Positions 18,511-28,098 of a stretch of 64,000 nucleotides of DNA are shown here, in pieces. The notes under the pieces were generated by a model. It ran no database searches. It had not been told where the DNA came from and saw nothing but the letters and a program-made list of their open reading frames with translations. How positions within the stretch are numbered: position 1 is the first letter of the stretch; each line of letters begins with the position of its first letter. Source of the stretch: Candidatus Iainarchaeum sp. (GTDB lineage: Archaea; Iainarchaeota; Iainarchaeia; Iainarchaeales; VGJJ01); assembly GCA_016699555.1 (NCBI GenBank), contig CP064981.1, positions 62,001 to 126,000 on the forward strand, read 5' to 3'. The position numbers were made by a program, and so were the translations under genes.

Positions 18511-19482
18511 TTATACCTTGCCTTCTCCCATGTTTGAGAGTGATCGCGGGTCCGGCGATTTTTTTTTAAAAAAACCTTTGAACTCTGATTTCTGCAGAGC
18601 CTCGGTGGATACTGCAATTTTTCGAGTGATGTCACGAACCATGGCATTGTAGACTTTGATTCGAATCTTGTAAATGGAATCCGGAATCGATCCCTTAACA
18701 AAAAATTCATCCTGTGCGCGACGAATTTCGTCCCGCAAGGTATTGCGTTCGAGTTCAAGTGCATTGATACGAGAGATAGCCATGTAGCGTTTCAGCCTGT
18801 TTTTGAAAATAAGGAAAAAAACCAACAACACGCCCCCTGCTCCAAGGATGGTAAACTTGTTCGTGTCCAAAAATGAAAAAACATTCGCGGTTGCCGCCTC
18901 TGCGGCGGCTTTGGCTTTAGTATCCAGGGATTGGAGCTCGACAATCTTATCCTCCCCCGCATTGGCGGATTCCTTGGCCGTTTCGAAACGCTCGGCATTG
19001 AGTTCCCGCTTCGCTGAAGCCAACAACGCCTCCACGGGAGCAGGATCGATGGAATCCTTCGCCTCCCCCAAATGTTTTTCGAGGGCGACAATTTCATCTT
19101 TGGCTTCATAAGCGAGAGAAATGATCCTATCTAATTCTGAGATCTTTTTGTAGACATCCGTGAAATTTTCCTTTTTACCGGATTGGACGAGGGGATACTC
19201 GATTTCATAGTAGGAGTGCGCTGCAATTAATCCGTCCGAAACACGAACCGTTTTGAGGCCCGCCGCACCCATCTTGCCAATGGTATCCTGCATATTCTCT
19301 AACTCCTGCAGGACGGCCTTGTCCTTCGCCAAGAAAATAGCATTGGCATCCGAAAGGGGGGAGGGAGTCTCTAACCCTTGAAGGGACAGGATTCCTGGAC
19401 CGGTTTCGCTCGCCAACCCCGTTGTCAATGGAGGGAGGGCGGAGAGAACCACCAAGAAGAGCACGAGGGAAAGGGGATTCAT
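18511..19482 (-). CDS. Membrane-anchor protein paralogous to the C-terminus of the giant surface protein
   Basis: A 323-aa protein: signal peptide (LSLVLFLVVLSALPPLTTGLA), a helical ectodomain (SIDPAPVEALLASAKRELNA, RFETAKESANAGEDKIVEL), one membrane helix (FTILGAGGVLLVFFLIF) and a basic cytoplasmic coiled tail (RINALELERNTLRDEIRRAQ, FFVKGSIPDSIYKIRI). The same order and similar residues occur at the C-terminus of the adjacent giant protein (LKSEQDLLLSLIKNAQNDCF, VLGKLSINDYHE), so the two share an anchor module. The ATG overlaps the giant gene's TGA (ATGA), with GGTG just upstream, which points to translational coupling. The function is unknown. Confidence 0.68.
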   Translation of the reverse strand: MNPLSLVLFLVVLSALPPLTTGLASETGPGILSLQGLETPSPLSDANAIFLAKDKAVLQELENMQDTIGKMGAAGLKTVRVSDGLIAAHSYYEIEYPLVQSGKKENFTDVYKKISELDRIISLAYEAKDEIVALEKHLGEAKDSIDPAPVEALLASAKRELNAERFETAKESANAGEDKIVELQSLDTKAKAAAEAATANVFSFLDTNKFTILGAGGVLLVFFLIFKNRLKRYMAISRINALELERNTLRDEIRRAQDEFFVKGSIPDSIYKIRIKVYNAMVRDITRKIAVSTEALQKSEFKGFFKKKSPDPRSLSNMGEGKV

Positions 19483-22400
19483 TTCAACACCTTGTAATAG
19501 ATTTGCCACAACCCGCGCAAGAGACCATTCGTCGTGCGCAAGACCCTCTTTGCTTCCGAAACCATGATGTCCTTTTCAATCTGACTAAAACGACTGTTGA
19601 GGCTCTTCATTTTCGTATCATAGATCCGGGTCTCCGTATCCCCTTTATTGAAGTAAGATTCCTGCGTCCCCTTAATCTCTTCAATAATACGCTCGCGCTC
19701 ATCTCGAAGTTTGGCGGATCGCGTCTTAAATTTGAGAAGGTTGTTCCGCTGGTTCTCCAACTGAATGCCCTTTTCCACGACACGCGAAAGCCTCCCCTCA
19801 AAATGGGACGCGGTCTCATGATAATCATTGATGGAGAGTTTTCCCAAGACAAAACAATCGTTTTGAGCATTCTTGATGAGGGAAAGCAGGAGATCCTGTT
19901 CCGATTTAAGGGCCTTAATTCGACGACCCAGGAGGGCGTGGCGAAGGTATAAGGAGCCCAGGAACATGACCACAATAATCACGAACCCCGTAGCCGTGAG
20001 GGGCTTGGCATTCTTGATGACGAATGCCGTGATGTTGATCGCCCCCTTCGTCTCCAATAGGAATACGTTCTCCGCATCTGCAATGCGCTGGGCCGCTTGA
20101 TCGAACTCCCCGCGATTGAATGATTGTTCAGTCAACGTGATGAGGCGCAGGGTCTTAGGGACTTCCAGGCCATCCTCTTTCGCCTGATCAATTCCCTTCT
20201 GCAAGGCGGCAAGCTTTTCGCTCACGGACTGGGCAAACTGGTACTGGGACTTGATCTTTTCCGTGAGAACGGCCATATCCTCGTACGCTTTTTCGTCAAA
20301 AAGGATCTGGGCCTGCTTCTGAAGTTTAACCAGGGGAGAAATTTCCCACCCACGAGCATTCATGTCTGCCAAGATGGTTTTGGTTTCCGCCAACAAATTA
20401 ACCGCCATCCCCTTGGTGACTTCACGAATTTGAAGAATGATCACTCGCTCCTCCTGGAAAGCCTTGGGCCTGAGCCATTTCTTCCCAACCAATACCCCGT
20501 CAATGGTAAACGTCAATTCATGTCGACCGCTCGTAAAGTAGGAAGGAGAAGAAATCTCCACGCGCAATTTCTTTTCTTCGGATGGAGCAAAGTCTCCCAA
20601 GTATCTGGGGGTCACGCTCAAGTATTTGGACAAGAGCCCCTCCACCGTCACATTGATGTTTTGGAGCGACTTATCCTCGAACGGATTTGTGATAATCACT
20701 TCAAACACCGAATTCTGTCCACGGAGGAGCTCGAACTCTTCCTGAGAGCTCTTGAAAAAATTACTCGCATCTTCGGAATTGGAAAATATTCCGCCGCCTC
20801 CCAAAGAACTGCTGCTACCGCTGCCGCCTCCGCCACCCCCACCGCCTCCGCCACCGCCGCTCGCAGTAGTAGTAGTGCTACTCGAACTCCCCGAAGAACC
20901 CCCACCGGCTTCCACCACTTCGATGGAAATGGAAGTGGAGCGCGTCTTATTGTCATCCCCGCAACACGTGCCCGTGGCAATCACCGACTGATCGCCCGCC
21001 GTGGCGTCATCCGCAATTGAAACGGTGATGGAATTGGTGAGGATACTGTTAACCCCCAGAATCGCAGTGGAGACGGATTGAGTTCCCGAAATAATGCTCC
21101 ACCCAGAGGGAAGAGTCCAGGTTAATTCCACGTTGTTTCCATCTGAATTTCCTTGATTCGTGATTTTAGCGATAAATTGTTTGTTGTCGTCTCCCTGCGT
21201 CACAAATAGGGGATACGTGGGAATGGTGACGTTGAGAAATGGCCCCCCAGCCAAACTAATAATAGTACCCGAACTCGTCGCACTCGATGGGGAGGCCTGC
21301 GCTTCCGAAGGGTCGGCCGTGATGGTGAGGCCATCGCTCCGCTCCACGGATTTGGTATTGACGAGGGTGTACAACAACCCATTGGAATCGGGATTCACGA
21401 CTATCGAATACCCGTCCCCTTGGGGGGTGTTATTGTAGAAAATCTTGGAGGTGGGGTCCCAATTCGAAGTCACGGAGAAGGTAAGGGCCAAGTCACCCGT
21501 ATTTACGATGTTAATATCCCCCACGACGACGTTAGTATCGAGACTCCCGCTCAACGAACCAAAAGAAGAAGGGGAAAAGGACCACGAATAATCCGTGTAC
21601 GCGAAAAAGGTCGCAGAGGAAGAATTAGAATCATTCCCCTGCGTGTCAAGGGCGTAAATTCGGTACTCGAATATCTTGTTCAGGTCGCTCGGAATAAAAT
21701 AATTGTAGTCATATTCGTAATTGTAATCCGTGGGCTGCGAGACCAGGGACATGGAAATCGAATTCCAATCACTCCAAGAAGAATTCTCGTCATAGAACCA
21801 GCGCACCTGCAGATCGACTTGAGAAAGACCCGTGTATTCGGTAACGTTCACATCAAAATCGACCCACTTGCCGGGATCAATTCCCGCATTGGTGTCCGGA
21901 CTAATGGACACCCCCCACGCGTCGGGGGGAGTGACATCTCCCACTGAAAACTGGAAAGAAGTAAACGCATCATTGGATGCAATATCAAACACGTGCACGT
22001 TCACATCTACCGTCCCCGCATTCATCGCATTGGCATCCACCACGTAATTTGGGGTCGCGTTCGTATCGGAAAACGATTGACGGACCTGGACATTGAGATC
22101 TGGTCCCAGGATGTTAATATCCACGTAATTCAGTTGAAGATTATCCCCGACGACCGCCCACACGTTCACGTCAAGATCGTCATTCACATCCGATGGAGTG
22201 CGACCGGAGCTGAGGATCACCGGCGAAATCGCATCGTTGGCCGAGGTGCTGCTCACAGAAAAGGATCCAGGATTCTTGAGGCTGAAAAAAATCATGTTCA
22301 AGTCACTGGCGCCAGACCACGCGTTGAAGGGAGCGCGTGCGACGCGTGAATTGAATTGATCTTCATTCGAGACGGAACCGGAATAAAGCTGGCGCGTCCA

Positions 22401-25400
22401 ATACTCATAATCGGACTGATCATAAAAATTAGACGCGATCACCGGAGATGGATTGTCCGACCGATTGATGAAAACGGTTCCGACCCCATCCCCATTCGCA
22501 GGGGAATAAACGCCCCAATAATTAATGTCGCCCATCGACGAGACTCCGGAACCTGCACCGTCCGTCACTGAACTGGGAGTAAAAACATTGTTTTTGAAGT
22601 ATCCAAAATTCGTAAAATTCCCATCGGCGAGGGCAACGTAATCATCATAGAGGTATGACCACGATTGCGACTGCGTAGGCGAGACATTCGTGTCGATCAG
22701 GAAGAACGGCTGTTTAGCGTAAAAATAGTAAGTGAGATTGTAATCCAAACTACCGGAAGTCCCTCCCACAGAAAACTTGGAAAAAAGGCCTCCATTAACA
22801 TCCAGCGAGAACGAGGGACCGGTGACCCCGTACGAAGAATAGGTAAAAATCCCCGATTTTGACTCTGGGGAAAGCTGTAACGGGTTATTGCCCCCCACAT
22901 TGGTATTGGTCCCTAACCTGTTCCAGAGTCGAGAAACCATCCCACCATAATTGATATCCAGTTCACTCGATAGAAGAGAGTTTTGGAACGTATATTTGTA
23001 CCCGGACACTCCCAAATTGAGATCAGGAGAATATTGAGCATTCACATCATTCGGAGAATAATTCACATAGAATGTGCGCCCCTCCCCCTTATCCGAAGAC
23101 ACGAGAAAAACGCCCCGCCCGCTAACAAGATTGCCGTTCACGAGGTTCGTATCATACAATTGGGAGGGAATCTCCAAGTAATTGGTCCCATTGAAATCAA
23201 GGACGCGCACCGACGACGAAGAAGCTTGAAAATTGAAATCAAATGCCACATCCGCCGGCCAAAACCAACGGGGCAAGACATTCGGTTCCTGTACAGTCAC
23301 ACTAAAACGAAAAGGATAAACCTCGCCGTCCGCATCCGTGTACCCGTCCCGCCAAACCGGAGAACGATAAAACACATTATAGTGCCATTTATTGGAAACT
23401 TGAATCGAATACCATCCAATGGAACCATTCACGGAGTACGTATATTGATGGCGGTTCACATCAGAAGTGCTCACATCCGTCATCGTAGCTAAATTGACCA
23501 AAACATTCCCATCCGAATCCACAATCGTGAGATGGGGCGCCACGACATTCCCATCAATGACAATATTGACATCCTCCCCGCTCCCAAAAAAACTACGAGG
23601 AGAACTATTCGAATACGTTTTAACCCAGACGCGAGGGGAAGACAACAAGAAGAAATTCGCATCCGAAGCGTCAGTCTCCCCGCCGTTGGAATCCAATCCC
23701 CTCAATAGAATGAAATAATTCCCATCCACCACGTCAGAGGCGTCCCAGGGATACGAACAAGAATACACGGGTCCCCCCGCACACGTGGCACTGCTCAAAA
23801 GACCACTCAGGATGGGAGTCCCCCCTCCTAGGGAGGAAGAATAATTGATGTCCACATTCAAATCACTCAATGAACCATACCCCGACTCAAAATTGAAATC
23901 AACCGAAGTCACTCCTCCGACAGTTTCCCCGCCATTCGGAAAGACCACCACCACGTACGGGGCATTCTGGTCGTAGTGAAAACCCATGTCGATGAGGCCC
24001 GAATCGAGTTGGTTGGAGAGACGAGTGGTCTTGGATTGGTAAAAAGAATTAACATCCACTCCCCCCGCCCCCACTAGCAACTGTCCGCCATTCGCATCGG
24101 TATTTAGTAAAAAATTACGATCCGAATTATCTCCGATAAAAGGATTATTGACGAAGCCCGTCTCAACATTTTGATCCCCCTCGTGTTGAGCGGACGTCCC
24201 CCCAATAGTAGTAATCCCCTGGAACGCATTATTTGAAATCGACCCCGTAAATGTCCCGCTGAGGGCAGTTCTCCCGGTTTGAAAAATATTACGCTGGACA
24301 TTACCCGAAAAAGTACCAGAGTTCAGAATGGCGATGGACGTGGAACGGTTGAAGTCCGTAAATGTATTATTGTACACCGATCCGGAAAACGTCCCGGAGG
24401 CATTTTGGATGAAATTAGTATTCGTGTAATTGGTGGAAAACAAGTTGTTGTACACGGCCCCCGAAAACGTCCCGGTGGAATTCGTGTAATACAAGGAGGT
24501 CATCGTCCCAATGTTGGAAAAACGATTATTGTAGAAATCACCCGATGAGAGGCCCGCCATGTAGATTACTTGACTTGCGGAATAGGAATTGAGATCGTCC
24601 ATCACGTTATCATGGAATGATCCCGTGAAAGAACCGCTCGTGCTCTGAAAAAATGCACGATTGTTTATGTTGCGCGAAAAATTATTGTCATAAATGTTTC
24701 CGGTAAAGGAAGCATTGTTGTAGATTGCGGCGTAGTTAACAGTGGTATTGAAATCAGTAAAGTTGTTTCGATAGATATCGCCAGAAAAGATTCCACTGGC
24801 CACCGAAAATCCATACGCCAGGCCCGTCATCCTGGAGAAATTGTTATCGTGGACGGATCCCGAATACGTCCCCGTGATGGTGTACATCAAATAGGATGCA
24901 GCGGTGCTATTCACATCGGAAATAGAGTTGTTGTAAAAGTCCCCCGAAAAAGTGGAACTGTTGTAAAGGAAATAACTCGCAATAGATCGATTAAAACCCG
25001 AGAGATTATTGTCGTGAATGGTCCCTGAAAAAGTCCCCGCGTTAAAAATGATGTAATTAGCTGCCGTGTAATTAATGTCCGACCACGTATTGCCACAAAT
25101 TTGACCCGAAAAAGTACCTGCCGTGATATTGACGAAACGCATGTTCCAAGCATCGTGCATGGTGTTGTTGCAAATGCTCCCGGTGAATTCACTCCCGGTA
25201 AGTTGGAGATTAAACGCATAGGAAGCCGTGAGAGTCGTGAAGGAAGTGAAATCATTCCCATTAATATCCCCGGAAAAAACAGTGGCGGGGGCATGGTAAA
25301 TGGCATATGCACGATCCAATGTAAAATTGTTGTCCGTCACGCTACCGGAAAAAGTTCCCGCCAGGTTGAATATGCCATACCCGGTTTGCTTGAGCAAAAT

Positions 25401-26618
25401 GTTATTGTCATGCACCCCGCCGGAATAATTCCCCGTCAGATATAGAAAGGCATAGTTGGAGCTCCCCGAATTGATGTCGGCTCGATTCCCATACACGTCA
25501 CCCGAAAACTCGCTGGAGGTATTGGAAAAAATACCATGCGCTCGGTCAAGGGTCAGATCATTATTGTACACGTCCCCCGTATACACTCCGCTCTGGAATC
25601 GCAGCCATTGGGCAGCAAGAGTAAGGACGGCGTTGTTATCGTACACGTCCCCCGAATAGTCTGCATTCATGCGAATTCCAAAATACGTGGAGGCTGTTCC
25701 ATTGGCATTTACATCGAAATAGTTATTGTAAAAGTCCCCAGTCGACGCCACACTTGTGGCGGAAAAAACCCCGCTCGCGAGGAAGGCAGTGACGTTATTG
25801 TCATAGTAGTCCCCATTGAAGGCCGCAGAGGTATTGAGGTACAGTCCGTATGCGCCGCGCTGTGGAGTGAAATTGTTATCGTGAATGGCGCCCGTAAACG
25901 TGCCGTCGATACGGACCCCATAATACCCACCCGCGGTCGCGTTGGCATTGACATCAAAAAGGTTGTGGTAAATGTCAGCGGAAGTATCCGCACTCAATTG
26001 AAGCGCGGCGGCGGTGGCGGTCCTCCGCCCAAAATAACTAAAATTCGAATCGTGAACGCTTCCCACGTTCAAATCCAACTGCACCCCGATGGTGGCGTAT
26101 AACACTTTCAAATGAGAAAAAGAATCGGTGCTGCCGTTTCCTGCGCTTGATGTGAGGTAAAACGCGACATTATAATCCTGATTACCCGCTGTGCCGGAAC
26201 AACCCGAGACTGTGCTCGTGTCCACTCCATACGTTTGATCCCGACATGAAGTGAAAATAATTTTATTAGAAGCGGTACCATTCGCCGAAAGAACGGCTCC
26301 GCTCGTGACATGAATTCCGGAAGAGGTTGAGTTCGTGTACTTGACCACGGTACCGGGAGCAATGTTCAAATCCACGTCCATGCCGGAAAAAATCACCGCG
26401 CCGGAAATAACATAGGTATTGGCATCGATGAAATTGGCATCCGACGAAATGGTTCCCGAGACCACACACACATTGTTGGTATCCCCACACGCAATAGCAG
26501 CAAAAACGGGCGAGGAAAGCAGAAAAAGGGAGAATATAGCCCCAAATAGGAAAAAATATCGCCCACTACTAAGGGGTATTCGCGACGAGGCTTGGGCAAG
26601 GGCAATTATCGAAAACAT
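19479..26618 (-). CDS. Giant beta-helix surface protein with C-terminal membrane anchor and cytoplasmic coiled tail
   Basis: About 2,379 aa. After a signal peptide (FFLFGAIFSLFLLSSPVFA), a right-handed beta-helix region (nt about 26070-24215) has roughly 24 coils with a motif like F-S-G-D-[IV]-Y-[DN]-N-N-F, ending near GLIDMGFHYDQNAPY. Several Asn/Asp-rich Ig-like domains follow (FPNGGETVGG; DVTPPDAWGVSISP), then a CARDB-like domain (FIAKITNQGNSDGNNVEL), a Ser/Thr plus poly-Gly linker (nt about 20800-20900), another sandwich domain, a helical stalk, one membrane helix (ATGFVIIVVMFLGSLYL) and a cytoplasmic coiled tail. It is probably an adhesin or S-layer-like filament. The ATG at 26618 fits the signal peptide; TATA-like CTTTAAATG lies upstream at about 26670. 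It heads a three-gene cassette. Confidence 0.83.
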   Translation of the reverse strand: MFSIIALAQASSRIPLSSGRYFFLFGAIFSLFLLSSPVFAAIACGDTNNVCVVSGTISSDANFIDANTYVISGAVIFSGMDVDLNIAPGTVVKYTNSTSSGIHVTSGAVLSANGTASNKIIFTSCRDQTYGVDTSTVSGCSGTAGNQDYNVAFYLTSSAGNGSTDSFSHLKVLYATIGVQLDLNVGSVHDSNFSYFGRRTATAAALQLSADTSADIYHNLFDVNANATAGGYYGVRIDGTFTGAIHDNNFTPQRGAYGLYLNTSAAFNGDYYDNNVTAFLASGVFSATSVASTGDFYNNYFDVNANGTASTYFGIRMNADYSGDVYDNNAVLTLAAQWLRFQSGVYTGDVYNNDLTLDRAHGIFSNTSSEFSGDVYGNRADINSGSSNYAFLYLTGNYSGGVHDNNILLKQTGYGIFNLAGTFSGSVTDNNFTLDRAYAIYHAPATVFSGDINGNDFTSFTTLTASYAFNLQLTGSEFTGSICNNTMHDAWNMRFVNITAGTFSGQICGNTWSDINYTAANYIIFNAGTFSGTIHDNNLSGFNRSIASYFLYNSSTFSGDFYNNSISDVNSTAASYLMYTITGTYSGSVHDNNFSRMTGLAYGFSVASGIFSGDIYRNNFTDFNTTVNYAAIYNNASFTGNIYDNNFSRNINNRAFFQSTSGSFTGSFHDNVMDDLNSYSASQVIYMAGLSSGDFYNNRFSNIGTMTSLYYTNSTGTFSGAVYNNLFSTNYTNTNFIQNASGTFSGSVYNNTFTDFNRSTSIAILNSGTFSGNVQRNIFQTGRTALSGTFTGSISNNAFQGITTIGGTSAQHEGDQNVETGFVNNPFIGDNSDRNFLLNTDANGGQLLVGAGGVDVNSFYQSKTTRLSNQLDSGLIDMGFHYDQNAPYVVVVFPNGGETVGGVTSVDFNFESGYGSLSDLNVDINYSSSLGGGTPILSGLLSSATCAGGPVYSCSYPWDASDVVDGNYFILLRGLDSNGGETDASDANFFLLSSPRVWVKTYSNSSPRSFFGSGEDVNIVIDGNVVAPHLTIVDSDGNVLVNLATMTDVSTSDVNRHQYTYSVNGSIGWYSIQVSNKWHYNVFYRSPVWRDGYTDADGEVYPFRFSVTVQEPNVLPRWFWPADVAFDFNFQASSSSVRVLDFNGTNYLEIPSQLYDTNLVNGNLVSGRGVFLVSSDKGEGRTFYVNYSPNDVNAQYSPDLNLGVSGYKYTFQNSLLSSELDINYGGMVSRLWNRLGTNTNVGGNNPLQLSPESKSGIFTYSSYGVTGPSFSLDVNGGLFSKFSVGGTSGSLDYNLTYYFYAKQPFFLIDTNVSPTQSQSWSYLYDDYVALADGNFTNFGYFKNNVFTPSSVTDGAGSGVSSMGDINYWGVYSPANGDGVGTVFINRSDNPSPVIASNFYDQSDYEYWTRQLYSGSVSNEDQFNSRVARAPFNAWSGASDLNMIFFSLKNPGSFSVSSTSANDAISPVILSSGRTPSDVNDDLDVNVWAVVGDNLQLNYVDINILGPDLNVQVRQSFSDTNATPNYVVDANAMNAGTVDVNVHVFDIASNDAFTSFQFSVGDVTPPDAWGVSISPDTNAGIDPGKWVDFDVNVTEYTGLSQVDLQVRWFYDENSSWSDWNSISMSLVSQPTDYNYEYDYNYFIPSDLNKIFEYRIYALDTQGNDSNSSSATFFAYTDYSWSFSPSSFGSLSGSLDTNVVVGDINIVNTGDLALTFSVTSNWDPTSKIFYNNTPQGDGYSIVVNPDSNGLLYTLVNTKSVERSDGLTITADPSEAQASPSSATSSGTIISLAGGPFLNVTIPTYPLFVTQGDDNKQFIAKITNQGNSDGNNVELTWTLPSGWSIISGTQSVSTAILGVNSILTNSITVSIADDATAGDQSVIATGTCCGDDNKTRSTSISIEVVEAGGGSSGSSSSTTTTASGGGGGGGGGGGGSGSSSSLGGGGIFSNSEDASNFFKSSQEEFELLRGQNSVFEVIITNPFEDKSLQNINVTVEGLLSKYLSVTPRYLGDFAPSEEKKLRVEISSPSYFTSGRHELTFTIDGVLVGKKWLRPKAFQEERVIILQIREVTKGMAVNLLAETKTILADMNARGWEISPLVKLQKQAQILFDEKAYEDMAVLTEKIKSQYQFAQSVSEKLAALQKGIDQAKEDGLEVPKTLRLITLTEQSFNRGEFDQAAQRIADAENVFLLETKGAINITAFVIKNAKPLTATGFVIIVVMFLGSLYLRHALLGRRIKALKSEQDLLLSLIKNAQNDCFVLGKLSINDYHETASHFEGRLSRVVEKGIQLENQRNNLLKFKTRSAKLRDERERIIEEIKGTQESYFNKGDTETRIYDTKMKSLNSRFSQIEKDIMVSEAKRVLRTTNGLLRGLWQIYYKVLK

Positions 26619-26731
26619 GATCGGACAAAACCAAAAAAGCTTTTGACAGTGGGGACCCATTTGAAGCATTTAAAGATGCGCTTTCAAACTCATACGCGCA
26701 AACACCCAGAAAGGCAAAGAATCGACCCCGA

Positions 26732-26772
26732 CCAACATCGCACTGCTGAATACGGCAAAGAAATAACGCGCA
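26732..26772 (+). repeat. 41-bp direct repeat, right copy (duplicated rfcS 3' end)
   Basis: Lies in the intergenic space between the giant gene's promoter and the nreA stop codon (26779). It still encodes NIALLNTAKK-stop of RfcS out of context, with a single base difference from the rfcS copy at 17508-17548. It has no evident function here and marks the right edge of the cassette. Confidence 0.88.
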
Positions 26773-26778
26773 ATCTGC

Positions 26779-28050
26779 TCACTTGAAGAAATCCAATATG
26801 CGCTTCTGGTGCTGCACGCGATCCAAGAGCTTGGAGTTCTTCTTCCATACATCGATGGGAATGGATAGTTTCGTCGCGAGATGCGCCAACGCCGCGTCCA
26901 ACGAATCGAATTCTTTTTTCTCGGATTGCATGGCATTCCGCACGTTTTGGCGGCATTGCCAGACGCCCATGGGTTGCTGATAGCCGGGACCGATTTCCCT
27001 GAATATGACGCACGCCGCCTGCTTGCGCTGCGCGTGGAGGTATTCCACTACCGCCAGGCGCGTGGCATAATATCCTCCCGCGACGTTCTCGGCATAATTC
27101 TTTCTTCCTTCGTAGAATTCATGATCGCAACTCATGTGCACACCTTTCATCTCTTTCGACCAAAAACCTCCGGGGCGATAGGCTTCCATGATATCGAAGC
27201 TCCACTCGCGCGGCAGCAAGAGGACGAAAAAGTGATTATCGAGATAATGCGATTCGAACACGTGGAATTGATCGATGCTCGGGAAGTCTTTGAGCGCTTC
27301 GATCTCCTGCTTGCCGATCGTATCGTCCACTGCCGTAATGGCCCAGCGCGTCGGCACGAGTTTGCGATTATCTTTTTCTCCCAGCGTTCCGACGGATAAG
27401 AGCTTGTACAGATGATGCACCGGAATCTCGTCCGCGTACAACTCATTCATCGCCGTGGCCGCTTTCGCGTGGGTGTCGCTCACGAGGTAATCCACTTTCT
27501 GCGGAATCTTAGGATTCTCCTGCAACGCCAATGATTTCAGCGGCGCCTGCGGACCCATGGGAGGAGCGGCATCCGTGAAATGCAATTCCGCTTGGGGTTT
27601 TTTTGTTAATTCTATTGCGACATCCAACTTTTTCACGGACATCGCGATCTCTTGCACTTGCTGCAATTCCTTTCCGGGATCCTTTGCGGCATGGATAGAA
27701 ACGGGAATGTTGCTCCGCACGAGTTGGGTGCGATACCCCACGAGCGTCTCAAGAGGAGTACCGAACCAGCGCTCGGGATTATCCAAAAGGTCGGCGTCTT
27801 CCGAAAAATACGTGGGAGCCATCGGGGCCATCTTGACTTTGGGATACCCATAATGCGAAACGAAAACGGAAGGAGGAGAACTCCCAGCGAACGATTTTTC
27901 ATTGATCTGTTGGAGGGACTGCTGCTTGGTCTGGTGCTTCTCGAGGATCCAGCAAATGGGACCGCACCATAAACGACCACGACACTTCACACAGGTCTCG
28001 GGAGAAGGTTTGACATCGCTACTGGGCGCGCTCGTGGGAAGGGGATGCAT
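26779..28050 (-). CDS. nreA: NreA-type DNA repair protein with PCNA-binding tail
   Basis: A 423-aa protein of the archaeal Nre family, implicated in DNA-damage repair with PCNA. The N-terminal CVKCRGRLWCGPIC is the expected zinc motif; PSVFVSHYGYPKVKMAPMAP, LVSDTHAKAATAMNELYADE, LVPTRWAITAVDDTIGK and FVLLLPREWSFDIMEAYRP are typical of the family. The last residues QKRILDFFK form a PCNA-interacting-peptide motif (Q-x-x-I-x-x-F-F). I use the ATG at 28050 because a TATA-like TTATTTAATA is about 26 nt upstream; the open frame extends to a TTG at 28065. Its 3' end faces the duplicated rfcS fragment. Confidence 0.9.
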   Translation of the reverse strand: MHPLPTSAPSSDVKPSPETCVKCRGRLWCGPICWILEKHQTKQQSLQQINEKSFAGSSPPSVFVSHYGYPKVKMAPMAPTYFSEDADLLDNPERWFGTPLETLVGYRTQLVRSNIPVSIHAAKDPGKELQQVQEIAMSVKKLDVAIELTKKPQAELHFTDAAPPMGPQAPLKSLALQENPKIPQKVDYLVSDTHAKAATAMNELYADEIPVHHLYKLLSVGTLGEKDNRKLVPTRWAITAVDDTIGKQEIEALKDFPSIDQFHVFESHYLDNHFFVLLLPREWSFDIMEAYRPGGFWSKEMKGVHMSCDHEFYEGRKNYAENVAGGYYATRLAVVEYLHAQRKQAACVIFREIGPGYQQPMGVWQCRQNVRNAMQSEKKEFDSLDAALAHLATKLSIPIDVWKKNSKLLDRVQHQKRILDFFK

Positions 28051-28070
28051 AGCATATACCGCCAAAAGCG

Positions 28071-28080
28071 TTATTTAATA
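28071..28080. promoter_or_regulatory. Shared divergent TATA-like element (nreA / HTH protein)
   Basis: TTATTTAATA lies about 26 nt from the nreA ATG at 28050 (minus) and about 24 nt from a GTG at 28099 (plus), consistent with two leaderless transcripts from one element. Confidence 0.42.
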
Positions 28081-28098
28081 GGAAATGCAACTAAGGGT

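Larger units (their letters stand above)
17549..26772. mobile_element. 9.2-kb surface-protein cassette flanked by direct repeats
   Basis: The segment holds three co-directional genes (giant surface protein, membrane-anchor protein, KaiC-like ATPase) and is bounded by a 41-bp near-perfect duplication of the rfcS 3' end. Duplication of a gene's 3' end at the far edge is the pattern left by site-specific integration that keeps the target gene intact. No integrase, transposase or terminal inverted repeat is visible inside, so the mobile nature is inferred from the boundary only. Capture of a circular DNA by recombination is an alternative. Confidence 0.5.

Noticed and set aside
20124..21020. 298-aa plus-strand frame inside the giant surface gene
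   Set aside because: Antisense to the poly-Gly linker and stalk of the giant protein. Its Ala/Thr/Ser-rich part mirrors the GGC/AGC repeats, and no start signal is seen.
24215..26070. Tandem DNA repeats or transposon remnants in the giant gene
   Set aside because: The periodicity is at the protein level (beta-helix coils). The DNA of neighbouring units has diverged and the reading frame is uninterrupted.
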